A stretch of 64,000 bases of DNA from positions 62,001-126,000 of the forward strand of contig NNSG01000002.1 of assembly GCA_002256485.1 (NCBI GenBank), given 5' to 3'. The position numbers were made by a program, and so were the translations under genes. The first letter of the stretch is position 1. Each line of letters starts with the position of its first letter. Below are positions 26,572 to 35,413 of this stretch, piece by piece. The notes beneath the pieces are model-generated. The model searched no databases, had not been told where the DNA came from, and was given only the letters and a program-made list of their open reading frames with translations. Source of the DNA: Fidelibacterota bacterium 408169. Its GTDB lineage: Bacteria > Fidelibacterota > Marinisomatia > Marinisomatales > TCS55.

Positions 26572-29500
26572 TTGAAATTCTTATGGAATATATTTGATAT
26601 TAAAGAAGGAGAAGGCAAACCCCTTCTCATTCTTTTTATACATTTTTTTTGTTTTTCTGCAACGGGAATTACTGCCGGTTCGGCTCGTGATGCTTTCTTT
26701 TTAAACCTGTTTGAAAAAACGTATTTGCCCTTAATGTTTGTAGCTATCGCCATCATCATGGCGGGAGTAATTCCACTATATACAAAACTGACAAGAGGTA
26801 AAGATTTAACAAAAGTCATTATGTTTTCAGCTGTCATATTTGGCGGCAGCCTCATTCCACTGACATTCATGCTAAAAGGCTGGATTATTCCAATTTTATA
26901 CATTTGGGTGGAGATTATCATTGTCCTTTCCATTGCACAATTTTGGATACTCGCCGGAGATGTGTTTGATCCTCGACAAGCAAAACGATTGTTTGGACTC
27001 ATTAGTGGCAGTGGTGCAATTGCTTCCATTGTTATTGGCTCCAGCATCCGTCCTTTTGTTCATACATTTGGTTCAGATAAACTTCTATTTGCAACATCCT
27101 TTTTCATAGGTATAACTGTAATAACATCCTTTCTGATACGTCCCCATCGCATGCAATTAGAAAGCAGTCCAGTTATACCGGTTGCTACAACAAAAAGAAA
27201 AAGTGAATCGACGTTTGATCGTTATTTAATTGCAATAACAGTTGTGATTTGTTCGATGGCCATTGTATCAAAATATGTGGATTATCAATTCAAAATTACG
27301 GCATCAAATGCTTATCCAACACAAGATGAATTAGTCAACTTTTTTGGGTTATTTTATGCTCTGACTGGTGCGGCAGCTTTTATTGTGCAATTTTTTCTGA
27401 CAGGCAGAATTTTATCTAGATTCGGTGTGTTGGTAGGATTGATTATTTTACCTTTAGCTATTTTGTTCGGATCAATCGGCTTTTTAATGGTTCCGGTCAT
27501 GGCAGCTATTTTTCTACCAAAATTTGCTGATCAAGTTTTCAAATTCACAATAAATAATGCAACAATTCAATTGCTTTGGCTTCCTGTTTCACCTAAATCC
27601 AAAAAGGAAACTAAACCAATTATTGATGGAACAATTAAAGCATTTATGGAAGGTTTTGCTGGTTTATCTATTTTTATTGTTGCGACTAAATTAGGCGTCC
27701 CAATTCATTTTTTAAGTTTATTCGTTTTACTTGTAGCCGGAATATGGATTTATTTCACATTCAAAACAAAAAAAGGTTATGTCAGTGCGTTGCAAAAAGC
27801 TATTGAGAAACGCCAGCTGAATTTTGAAGAACTTGAAGTGGATGTAGCAGATAGTGAAATGGTGGCCACAATTGAAAAAGCACTTCGGGCAGATGAAGAA
27901 GTAAAACAGCTCTTTGCTTTGGAATTGATTGAAGATATTCCTCTAACACCTTGGGCAAAAACTCTGAATGAACTTTTTCATGGACAAAATCATGAAGTAA
28001 GCAAAACTGTATTGAAAATATCTGCAGATAATTCAAAAGTGATTTCGGATGATGAATTAATGGACGTTTTACAAAAACACGATTTTGCAGAAAAAGCTAT
28101 CAATATTGCCGGCACACGAAAGTTGACATCTGCAGTTCCCATTATTGAATCATACTTATTAGATGAGGACCCTGAATTGCAAATCACAGCTGCAGCAGCT
28201 TTACAATTCATTGAATCAGAAAAAGCAGAAGAAGCTCGAAAACTGATTCAAGAAAAAATGAGCAGTGAAGATCCTATAATCCAGGCAATGGCCGTCAGGC
28301 ATTTGGTTGACCAAGAAGATATTCTTACAGATGTATTATTGGAACAATTTTTGGAAAACCCATCAGAAGTAACCAGCAACGCTGCGCTTGCTGTGGCAGG
28401 AAAGCGTAATAACCCGGAGCAAATACCAGCAATTATCACCAATTTGGCAAATTCAAAAACATTACCAACTGCACGTTATATACTTTCGCAATTTCCAGAA
28501 GATAAAGTCATTACTGAATTAATATCGATCATTAAAAATGAAAAAATTGATCAAAATTTATTGCGAGGAATTGTTGTTACATTAAAAGTATTTAAATCAA
28601 ATGAAACCATCGATGCACTGATTGCATTATTAGAAAAAAACGAAAAACGAGTTACGGGTGAAATTATTGATTCACTGCTTTCCCTGGCGCGACAAGAGCG
28701 TTTATCAGAGGAACATGAAAACAAACTCAAACTGGAAGTCAATAAAATTTCAATACATGCCTATCGATTAATTGATTTCTTACATGGCGTTGAACAAGTA
28801 GATAAAAAACATACACTTAATGAAGTCATTCAGCATGAGTTGTCAAAACAAGTTCCTCTACTTTTAAAATTGGGTATATTAGATACTCCTTCTACACCAG
28901 TGGAGTCATATCTGCAAACAATCAAAAAGCAAGATCAACGACAAATGCCCTTCGTTTTGGAAGTACTGGATAATATTTTTGATATAGATGAAAAAGAATT
29001 AATTACACCTTTGGTTGAAAGTATCTCAACAGAAGAACTTGCTAAAATTGGTGAAAAACATTTCGATGAAATCCCCATAGGATTGGAGAAACATCTTAGT
29101 ATAATGATTTCCGGGGAGAAAGAATGGGCGGCAGCAGTGGCAACAGATTTTGCATTAAAACATCAACTCACAACCGTATTAAAAAACATAAATTGGAAAA
29201 ATATCTCTGGATCCGTTGTGTTGAAAGAAATCATATCCAAACATAATAATGCAATTGAAGTGAATGAACATTTACAAAAATTTAAACTGAACAAAAAGGA
29301 GTTAACCATGTATTCTACATTGGAAAAAACAATCCTGTTAAAAACTGTGAATCTGTTTCAAACAATCCCCACCGAAGACTTATCTAAAGTAGCGCAGATC
29401 GCTGTAGAAGAACAGTTTAATGCAAATATACCTTTGTTTCTTGAAGGGGATTTTGGTGATTCATTATATATTATTATGGATGGAGACATAAAAATCCATA

Positions 29501-29721
29501 AAGGTGATCGTCACATCGCTTCATTGAGTAAAGGAGCATGTTTGGGAGAAATGGCGTTGTTGGATCAGGAACCGAGATCTGCAGATGCTACTTCAGAAAC
29601 TGAAGCAACCCTTTTAAAGATTAAACAGGAAGATTTTTATGAAATTATGAGTAGTAATATGGAAATTATGCAGGGTATTGTAAAATTATTAACGGGGCGT
29701 TTGCGGGATGCCATTAATTAG
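26572..29721 (+). CDS. Nucleotide-transporter-like membrane domain fused to HEAT repeats and a cyclic-nucleotide-binding domain
   Basis: 1049 residues. Residues 1-420 have about 10-12 membrane helices like the NTT/Tlc ATP:ADP exchanger group (FSATGITAGSARDAFFL near the start). Residues 430-900 are helical repeats of HEAT type (PIIESYLLDEDPELQITAAA, DPIIQAMAVRHLVDQEDI). Residues about 915-1049 form a cNMP-binding domain with FLEGDFGDSLYIIMDGDIKI and GACLGEMALLDQEPRSADA, the latter matching the phosphate-binding cassette. The start is TTG; I see no ATG alternative without losing the first helix. The order resembles membrane proteins with an MFS/Tlc domain plus C-terminal cNMP domain known in several phyla; transported substrate unknown. 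Its end overlaps the convergent small gene by 8 bp. Confidence 0.82.
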   Translation: MKFLWNIFDIKEGEGKPLLILFIHFFCFSATGITAGSARDAFFLNLFEKTYLPLMFVAIAIIMAGVIPLYTKLTRGKDLTKVIMFSAVIFGGSLIPLTFMLKGWIIPILYIWVEIIIVLSIAQFWILAGDVFDPRQAKRLFGLISGSGAIASIVIGSSIRPFVHTFGSDKLLFATSFFIGITVITSFLIRPHRMQLESSPVIPVATTKRKSESTFDRYLIAITVVICSMAIVSKYVDYQFKITASNAYPTQDELVNFFGLFYALTGAAAFIVQFFLTGRILSRFGVLVGLIILPLAILFGSIGFLMVPVMAAIFLPKFADQVFKFTINNATIQLLWLPVSPKSKKETKPIIDGTIKAFMEGFAGLSIFIVATKLGVPIHFLSLFVLLVAGIWIYFTFKTKKGYVSALQKAIEKRQLNFEELEVDVADSEMVATIEKALRADEEVKQLFALELIEDIPLTPWAKTLNELFHGQNHEVSKTVLKISADNSKVISDDELMDVLQKHDFAEKAINIAGTRKLTSAVPIIESYLLDEDPELQITAAAALQFIESEKAEEARKLIQEKMSSEDPIIQAMAVRHLVDQEDILTDVLLEQFLENPSEVTSNAALAVAGKRNNPEQIPAIITNLANSKTLPTARYILSQFPEDKVITELISIIKNEKIDQNLLRGIVVTLKVFKSNETIDALIALLEKNEKRVTGEIIDSLLSLARQERLSEEHENKLKLEVNKISIHAYRLIDFLHGVEQVDKKHTLNEVIQHELSKQVPLLLKLGILDTPSTPVESYLQTIKKQDQRQMPFVLEVLDNIFDIDEKELITPLVESISTEELAKIGEKHFDEIPIGLEKHLSIMISGEKEWAAAVATDFALKHQLTTVLKNINWKNISGSVVLKEIISKHNNAIEVNEHLQKFKLNKKELTMYSTLEKTILLKTVNLFQTIPTEDLSKVAQIAVEEQFNANIPLFLEGDFGDSLYIIMDGDIKIHKGDRHIASLSKGACLGEMALLDQEPRSADATSETEATLLKIKQEDFYEIMSSNMEIMQGIVKLLTGRLRDAIN

Positions 29722-30040
29722 GGGAAACAAGATCTTCTACTTTTTCATCCAGTTTTTCTTCAACAGCTTCACCCACTTTTTCTTTCATTGATTCACTGAT
29801 TTCACCTGCTTTTTCCGATATGGATTCGCCAGCAGATTGAACCCCTTCTTTGATCCTATCCATATCTACTTCTTCTCCGGTCCATACAAGATAAGCAACA
29901 TAAATCACTAATACTGCTGCCACTACTAATACGAGTTTAATCAATTTTCGAATTACACCAAATAAAATGACAATCGCTAGTACAACGGCTACTGCCAGAT
30001 AAACGGGATTATCTATTAGTGCTTGAATTATGGTTTCCAT
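29714..30040 (-). CDS. Small membrane protein with amphipathic C-terminal helix
   Basis: 108 residues. Two hydrophobic segments (about 13-30 and 33-53) precede a charged helical tail of heptad-like repeats (IKEGVQSAGESISEKAGEIS, MKEKVGEAVEEKLDEK). The tail resembles YtxH- or apolipoprotein-like stress and envelope proteins. Its start overlaps the metallophosphatase-like stop by 13 bp, so it is coupled to it. Function unknown. Confidence 0.7.
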   Translation of the reverse strand: METIIQALIDNPVYLAVAVVLAIVILFGVIRKLIKLVLVVAAVLVIYVAYLVWTGEEVDMDRIKEGVQSAGESISEKAGEISESMKEKVGEAVEEKLDEKVEDLVSPN

Positions 30041-30951
30041 TTTTCAGGTTTCTGATGTTTTAGTTTGTTGCGGTTTATATGACCGGTTTTTTGCTCGTAT
30101 GAATTTATTAATTTCATTATATATGGATCATCAAGCATGTCGAGGGTCATGGTTTTTATTTTAGCAGATTTTGATATTATTTTTTTATCATCATCAAACT
30201 GAATTTTAATTATTCCAACATGATATCCTTCTTTTCCTGCCTGAACAATTAAGCTACCATTGACTACATCGCCAGAATCCAACTTTGTTTGTGAATGGCT
30301 GCCAACAATGATATCTAAACCGGAAATTGATTTCGCCAAGGAGACATCATTATCATGACCTTGATGGGTTAAACTGATAATTAAATCTAATGAATCTGAA
30401 TTTTCTTTAATGAATAAGCTAATTGTTTCTTCTGGATTTTCCAGTTCAATATTTTCTTTAATTTCATTCGGATAAAACCGAAAGACAGCAGGATGAACGA
30501 TTCCAATAATTCCGATTTTGTATTCTCCCCGCTTGATAATTACATTACTTTCTAATCCAAACTTTGAATGATTAGTTAAGTTCGCCGCTAGGAAAGGATA
30601 TTTTAATTTTTCTGAATAATGAAACAAATTTTCCCGTGATAATTCCTGATCACCTGCAAGGACGGCGTCGTAAGGTAATGATATATACGCATCGATAATC
30701 AGGCTATCCAAAAAGGGACGATTGGTTACAGGAAAGAAATCTCCCGCATCTAAAACAAGTGTATTTGGATGATCGCTGATGAAATTATTTATAAATACAG
30801 ATCTCTTTTCGATTGCGCCATATGGATGGTCGGGACAATAACAATTTTCCAATGCACCATTGGTATTATTTGTATGCAAAATATAAAGAGTATTGTCTTC
30901 TGCCACCATGCAGGAGACAATCAGGGACAAATATATAAAAATTTTCCTCAT
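30028..30951 (-). CDS. 5'-nucleotidase/UshA-like protein with altered metal and catalytic motifs
   Basis: 307 residues from an ATG at 30951. The frame runs open to 31425, but that stretch overlaps the divergent OPT gene and has no family similarity. Signal peptide about 1-17 (ending CMVA). The calcineurin-type metallophosphatase fold is recognisable: LYILHTNNTNGALENCYC, LVLDAGDFFP, AVLAGDQELS, SLTHQGHDND and DIIVGSHSQT. In UshA-type enzymes the first motif reads HTNDxHG and the fourth GNHE. Here the metal-binding Asp and His are Asn29 and Asn31, and GNHE is GDQE, losing the catalytic His. A C-x-C pair (C37, C39) follows. Only the N-terminal domain exists; there is no C-terminal nucleotide-binding domain. 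It is probably not an ordinary nucleotidase. Confidence 0.8.
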   Translation of the reverse strand: MRKIFIYLSLIVSCMVAEDNTLYILHTNNTNGALENCYCPDHPYGAIEKRSVFINNFISDHPNTLVLDAGDFFPVTNRPFLDSLIIDAYISLPYDAVLAGDQELSRENLFHYSEKLKYPFLAANLTNHSKFGLESNVIIKRGEYKIGIIGIVHPAVFRFYPNEIKENIELENPEETISLFIKENSDSLDLIISLTHQGHDNDVSLAKSISGLDIIVGSHSQTKLDSGDVVNGSLIVQAGKEGYHVGIIKIQFDDDKKIISKSAKIKTMTLDMLDDPYIMKLINSYEQKTGHINRNKLKHQKPEKWKP

Positions 30952-31015
30952 GACGATTGGTTCAAATTGCCGTAAAAGCATGTAGGATTCAAGAGAATTT
31001 TTCATAAACTTAATC

Positions 31016-32656
31016 ATGCTGAAACCGATAATAACAGCTGTCATCATTGCCGTTTTTCTTTTTTTCACCAGTGCATATATTGCCCTAAAAATGGGTGCCC
31101 TTCCCTGGCCGATCATTTTTTCAATCATTGTTTCATCTGGAATTTTGAAATTAGTAAATGATTTGTCTCCGAACAGAATTAATATTGCACAGGCCGGAGG
31201 GTCAATCGGCGGACTCATGGCCGCTGCTGTTGTATTTACACTTCCTGGACTCATTATTGAAAATCCAAACCATTTTTCCCATGGTTGGTTGGTGTTGGTT
31301 TGCGCCTCTGGTGCTATTCTCGGGATTGGCTTATCTATTCCATTACGGGAAGAATATGTTATAAAACGCAATTTACCCTTTCCCGCCGGGCGAGCCGGTG
31401 GCGAAGTCATTAAAGCAGGATTCAATAAAGATCATCGCTTTGGACTTATGCTTATTTTTGGGATTCTTGCAGCACTATTTACATTAGGCAAAGATGCACT
31501 CGGTTGGAATTATTTCGACCTTGGAATTGTTGGCTCCCAACCCATTTTAATCTTGATTATGCCCATGGTCATTGCCACAGGAGTCATTTTAGGATCGGCT
31601 AATAGTTTTTCTTGGGGAGTTGGAGGAATTCTATCAGTTATTATTGGAATTGTTTTTACAGAAATGTTCAGTACTCCGGATATAACAGTGAAGATTCAGA
31701 ATTTTGGAATGGGTTTGGTCATTGGATCCGGAATAGGGTATATACTTTTACATTCTGGCTCTACCCTTCCCTCAAAATCAATCATTTTCAAACAACAACC
31801 TTGGGTCTGGGGAATGGCAATCATCAGTGGATTGATATTATTTTTTATGGGCATCCCAATATTCGCTGTTGTGCTATGTTTAATACTGACCTTTTTTACA
31901 GTAAATCTCGCCAGCCGCATGACTGGATTAACCAACATCGATCCTTTAGAACAATTTGGATTATTGTCGGCATTATTAATCACATTTTTCTTTGGGATGG
32001 CCAATCTTGATCTTGCACTGGAACATCGTTATATCATTACGTTTTTTATTGCCACGGCCACTGCAATCGCAGGTGATATCGGCCATGATTATAAATCAGC
32101 TCAAATTGTCGAAACCGATCATAAACAAATTGTGATTGTCGATCTCGTAGCTGCTGTTTCAGTCGCATTGATGATACCCTTATTACTGGGAGTTATCCAA
32201 AGTCCGATTATTGCTGTTAAATTATTCACACCGGATTTTCCTGCACCTCAAGCACACATTGTTGCAATGAACCTGAAGGGATTACCTCATCCAACTATTT
32301 TTATAGGTGGATTGATATTGGCAATTATCATTGAAGCCTTTCGATCTCGAGGTAAACTTTTAGCCGTACATTTAATGCCGTTGGGAATTGGATTGTTTTT
32401 AGGATTCAACTTGGCTTTTCTCATTGCCATTGGTGGTTTAATAGCTATGAGGGTATCTAAAAAAAGTCATGAACACATGCTTACAGCTATCGTGATTTCT
32501 GCTGCAATACTTGGTGGAGAAGGAACCATTGGATTTTTGCAATCCACAATTCAGGTTTTCTTTCCTGAAAAAGCATCATTGGTTTTAGGATCAACATCTT
32601 TGCTGCTAATTGCTTTATTAGCACGCAGCATTAGAGGGCACGTTCAGAAATCATGA
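31016..32656 (+). CDS. OPT-family oligopeptide transporter
   Basis: 546 residues, nearly all hydrophobic with about 14-16 membrane helices. LPFPAGRAGGEVIKAG is the hallmark family motif (residues about 118-133). IALKMGALPWPIIFSIIVS near the N-terminus and GDIGHDYKSAQIVE further on are also typical. OPT proteins import small peptides, or metal chelates in some members, with protons. It is shorter than many OPT proteins (600-700), but the core appears intact. The start ATG has an in-frame stop 33 bases upstream, so no longer N-terminus is possible. Coupled by a 4-bp overlap to the YidD-fusion gene. Confidence 0.88.
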   Translation: MLKPIITAVIIAVFLFFTSAYIALKMGALPWPIIFSIIVSSGILKLVNDLSPNRINIAQAGGSIGGLMAAAVVFTLPGLIIENPNHFSHGWLVLVCASGAILGIGLSIPLREEYVIKRNLPFPAGRAGGEVIKAGFNKDHRFGLMLIFGILAALFTLGKDALGWNYFDLGIVGSQPILILIMPMVIATGVILGSANSFSWGVGGILSVIIGIVFTEMFSTPDITVKIQNFGMGLVIGSGIGYILLHSGSTLPSKSIIFKQQPWVWGMAIISGLILFFMGIPIFAVVLCLILTFFTVNLASRMTGLTNIDPLEQFGLLSALLITFFFGMANLDLALEHRYIITFFIATATAIAGDIGHDYKSAQIVETDHKQIVIVDLVAAVSVALMIPLLLGVIQSPIIAVKLFTPDFPAPQAHIVAMNLKGLPHPTIFIGGLILAIIIEAFRSRGKLLAVHLMPLGIGLFLGFNLAFLIAIGGLIAMRVSKKSHEHMLTAIVISAAILGGEGTIGFLQSTIQVFFPEKASLVLGSTSLLLIALLARSIRGHVQKS

Positions 32657-33264
32657 GAATTTTACTTCTAACTACTTTTTTACTATTTGCCCAATCAAAA
32701 TATCCAGCGGATTCTGTACTGGCGTCACCTAAAGCTTCTCTATTAGAAAAAATGACAATACTTCCCATAGCAGCTTGGCAAAGGATTTCGCACAATGCTA
32801 ATTTTTTGAACTGTCAATTTTATCCCAGCTGCAGTCAATACAGTGCCATCGCCATCAAAGAAAATAGTATTATAAAAGGAATTCCCATGACGGCAGATCG
32901 TATCGTCCGCTGTAATCCATCTGCATTTTTTAACCATTTACACATTCGCGGTGGATTCCATAAATCTGATGGTCGATTGATTGATCACCCTACATCACAT
33001 TTAACTGTTTCGACCAAAAAATCACCTATTACAGCAGGACTTCTATCTGCGATTGTTCCCGGTTCCGGGCGTATGTATGCCGGTAGGTGGTTTGACGGAT
33101 TTATGGGTTTTGTCATGGTATACTTAACAGCATCATCTGCAGTAGAAGCATCAAAAAAAGATAATGTATTAAATAAAGGATTTTCTTATTCCATGTTTGG
33201 TGTTTTTTATACAGGAGAAATTTACGGTGCTTACCGCACTGCTAAATATTACCAACGTCAATAG
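32653..33264 (+). CDS. YidD-like domain fused to a C-terminal membrane region
   Basis: 203 residues. Signal-like N-terminus MRILLLTTFLLFA, with Gln14 next. Residues 50-92 match the YidD membrane-insertion-efficiency family: NCQFYPSCSQYSAIAIKENS and DRIVRCNPSAF, with Cys54, Cys60 and Cys87 as in YidD. Normal YidD is about 70-90 residues and cytoplasmic or membrane-peripheral. Here an export signal is added, and a C-terminal part with IVPGSGRMYAGRWFDGFMGF (the PGxGxxYxGr pattern of TM2/DUF5683-like proteins) and two membrane helices. The YidC and rpmH neighbours of ordinary yidD are absent. Coupled to the OPT gene by ATGA overlap. Confidence 0.8.
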   Translation: MRILLLTTFLLFAQSKYPADSVLASPKASLLEKMTILPIAAWQRISHNANFLNCQFYPSCSQYSAIAIKENSIIKGIPMTADRIVRCNPSAFFNHLHIRGGFHKSDGRLIDHPTSHLTVSTKKSPITAGLLSAIVPGSGRMYAGRWFDGFMGFVMVYLTASSAVEASKKDNVLNKGFSYSMFGVFYTGEIYGAYRTAKYYQRQ

Positions 33265-33310
33265 TTGATGAACGTTTAAATAAAATTGTATTTTCGCCGG
33301 TAATTTTAAT

Positions 33311-33383
<73 letters not shown>

Positions 33384-33452
33384 CACCTTGTTATCTTATA
33401 GTTCGTATAACAATGAAAAACCAAAATAAATATCTTTTAAAATAACTACCCT

Positions 33453-34214
33453 ATGAAAATTTATTATCATAGTAAATTATATATAATACTGGTTTTTACA
33501 TTATTAAGCTGTTCTCAAATTCAATCCCTTTACATCAAATCTAAACTCACTGAATTAGAATGGATACTCGTTCCCGGCGGTACATTCATGATGGGGGATT
33601 TTGAAAAACAAACTGATAAAGATGCTCTTCCTCTTCATGAAGTAACTCTTCCGTCTTTTTATATGAATACCTACGAAATTACCTATTCACACTACGATAT
33701 TTACGCCAAATTGAAAAATGTATCAAAACCGGATGATGAAGGTTTTGGCCGGGATGATCGTGCCGTTGCTATGGTCACATGGGAAGAAGCAAAAGCATTC
33801 TGCGAATGTTACGGAGCTCGTCTACCCACAGAAGCTGAATGGGAATATGCCGCTCGGGACGGCGGAAAAGATATTTTATATTATGGAACAAATTTCAAAC
33901 ACCGCATCAATGAATACGTCCGCCATGAAACAAATTCAGTTGGGTATTCATTTTATGTAGGGAGTAAAAAGCCAAACGGATTGGGTTTATACGATATGGG
34001 CGGAAATGTCTATGAGTGGGTCGGTGATTTTTACCCCCAATATCCCGATTCCGGTAAAACTCCGGTTTGGGCAGATTATTCCTGGTATGAATTACGCATC
34101 GTTCGCGGCGGGAGTTTCTGGTCACCAACATGGCCGGCTTATAAACGTATTGGAATGTTATTTGATTTACCCTACTCCCAAACAGGTTTCAGGTGCGTAA
34201 AGCCAGTAAAATAA
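33453..34214 (+). CDS. FGE/SUMF1-domain lipoprotein
   Basis: 253 residues. A lipobox near LLSCSQ (Cys20) gives a lipid anchor. The formylglycine-generating-enzyme-like fold covers the rest: LVPGGTFMMGDFEKQ, EVTLPSFYMNTYEITYSHY, VTWEEAKAFCECYGARLPTE, AEWEYAARDG, GLGLYDMGGNVYEWVGDFY, RIVRGGSFW and TGFRCVK. True FGEs have two active-site Cys near the C-terminus. Here I see only Cys in FRCVK, so sulfatase activation is doubtful. In type IX secretion systems the ring lipoprotein GldK/PorK also has this fold, and a SprA gene lies in the window, but this protein is shorter than GldK. Family certain, role open. Confidence 0.85.
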   Translation: MKIYYHSKLYIILVFTLLSCSQIQSLYIKSKLTELEWILVPGGTFMMGDFEKQTDKDALPLHEVTLPSFYMNTYEITYSHYDIYAKLKNVSKPDDEGFGRDDRAVAMVTWEEAKAFCECYGARLPTEAEWEYAARDGGKDILYYGTNFKHRINEYVRHETNSVGYSFYVGSKKPNGLGLYDMGGNVYEWVGDFYPQYPDSGKTPVWADYSWYELRIVRGGSFWSPTWPAYKRIGMLFDLPYSQTGFRCVKPVK

Positions 34215-34220
34215 ATTATT

Positions 34221-34904
34221 TCAAGGTTTTTTCGTATAAAGAATTAGACTATAATTTGCAAATCGTTTTTGATTAGCTGACGGTAAGAATCCGTGAATAT
34301 AACGGTGGGAGATAATTTTTAAGCCAGCATTTTTTACATCATCACATAACCGGTTATAGCCGTATTTACGCACGTGAACATTTATATATTTTCCCCGACC
34401 CCAATTTAGAATATTTTCAAAAATAGCGGCATCGCCTCGAATTCGTTCCAAGGGGACGCTCAAGGCTAAAATACCATTATCCGTTAATAGAGATTTTACA
34501 TCTTTTAGCAATGCGATGGGATGATCCACATGTTCCAAAACATGCATGAGAGTAACAGCACAGAATCGTCCTTTATTTTCTTTATAAAATCCATTACTGA
34601 TATGGTGAAATTTATTTTGAAATAGTGTTCTGTTTCGCACAACTGAATCGAGGTGAATATCGGCGCCATGGACACGTTGATTTCCAAATCGCAAGGACAA
34701 TTCTTCCACCATGTGACCAGTGGAACAACACATATCTAATATATGACCATCGTTAACATTCGAATGAATGAAGTCGGTAATCTGATCCATTTCCCATTGT
34801 TTGTAACGCATGATCTTTCGTCCAAACATTACTTTTGCCTTAATCGTATATTGATAGGGCAAATTGTATATAGATCGATAATTGTTTCTTATTTCATTGT
34901 TCAA
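34221..34904 (-). CDS. Class I SAM-dependent methyltransferase
   Basis: 227 residues. Motif I is HILDMCCSTGHMVEEL; the acidic loop is VHGADIHLDS; motif IV-like VTLMHVLEHVDHPIALLKD is followed by LLTDNGILALSVPLER. The HVLEHVDHP phrase is typical of UbiE/Coq5-like methyltransferases with unknown small-molecule or lipid acceptors. Substrate not predictable. Convergent with the FGE-like gene (6 bp between stops). Confidence 0.85.
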   Translation of the reverse strand: MNNEIRNNYRSIYNLPYQYTIKAKVMFGRKIMRYKQWEMDQITDFIHSNVNDGHILDMCCSTGHMVEELSLRFGNQRVHGADIHLDSVVRNRTLFQNKFHHISNGFYKENKGRFCAVTLMHVLEHVDHPIALLKDVKSLLTDNGILALSVPLERIRGDAAIFENILNWGRGKYINVHVRKYGYNRLCDDVKNAGLKIISHRYIHGFLPSANQKRFANYSLILYTKKP

Positions 34905-34964
34905 TAAATTGTTCTTGATTGCCTAATTGAAGAAATTTCTACTGCGATTCTCATTGGAGTGTAA

Positions 34965-35375
34965 CTATTCTACACTGAGTAAATCCACTTCAAAAATAAG
35001 AACAGAATTTGGCGGAATTACGCCCATATCCTGATTGCCATATCCTAATTCAGGCGGAATGGTTAATCTTCTTTTTTCTCCAGTTTTCATTCCCAAAACA
35101 CCTTGATCCCAACCGGCAATAACTTGACCCACTCCGAGTGTAAAACGAAAGGGTTCTCTTCCCGGATTAAGAGAAGAATCAAATACAGTTCCATTTTCCA
35201 AAGAACCGGTATAATTCACAGTTACAATACTATATTGCTCTGCAGTAGGCTCTTCCCCTTCAGTAAGTATTTCTATTATTAACCCATTTTCCATAGTAGT
35301 CCTTTCGTCTTGACAGCCTGACATAATTATTAGGCAGCCTATAAGTATTAAAAGTCGTTTTGTGTATATAAGCAT
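34965..35375 (-). CDS. FKBP-type peptidyl-prolyl isomerase lipoprotein
   Basis: 136 residues. Lipobox IIMSGC (Cys21), then one FKBP domain: [57 protein letters not shown] and [17 protein letters not shown]. The residues lining the proline pocket (Tyr, Phe, Asp, the VIxGWD motif, Tyr of LGYG) are all present, so it should be an active periplasmic folding catalyst. Divergent from rarA with only 38 bp between, a region that must carry both promoters. Confidence 0.93.
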   Translation of the reverse strand: MLIYTKRLLILIGCLIIMSGCQDERTTMENGLIIEILTEGEEPTAEQYSIVTVNYTGSLENGTVFDSSLNPGREPFRFTLGVGQVIAGWDQGVLGMKTGEKRRLTIPPELGYGNQDMGVIPPNSVLIFEVDLLSVE

Positions 35376-35413
35376 TTTTTAAGCGTAATTTCCACCGGAG
35401 TTTACAGCACACT

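Noticed and set aside
26541-27047. 168-codon minus-strand ORF
   Set aside because: It lies antisense inside the transporter-HEAT fusion gene, whose sequence clearly codes for membrane helices; no similarity to a known family.
30952-31425. N-terminal extension of the metallophosphatase-like protein (open frame up to 31425)
   Set aside because: The extension overlaps the divergent OPT gene, lacks family similarity, and would bury the signal peptide that begins at the ATG at 30951.
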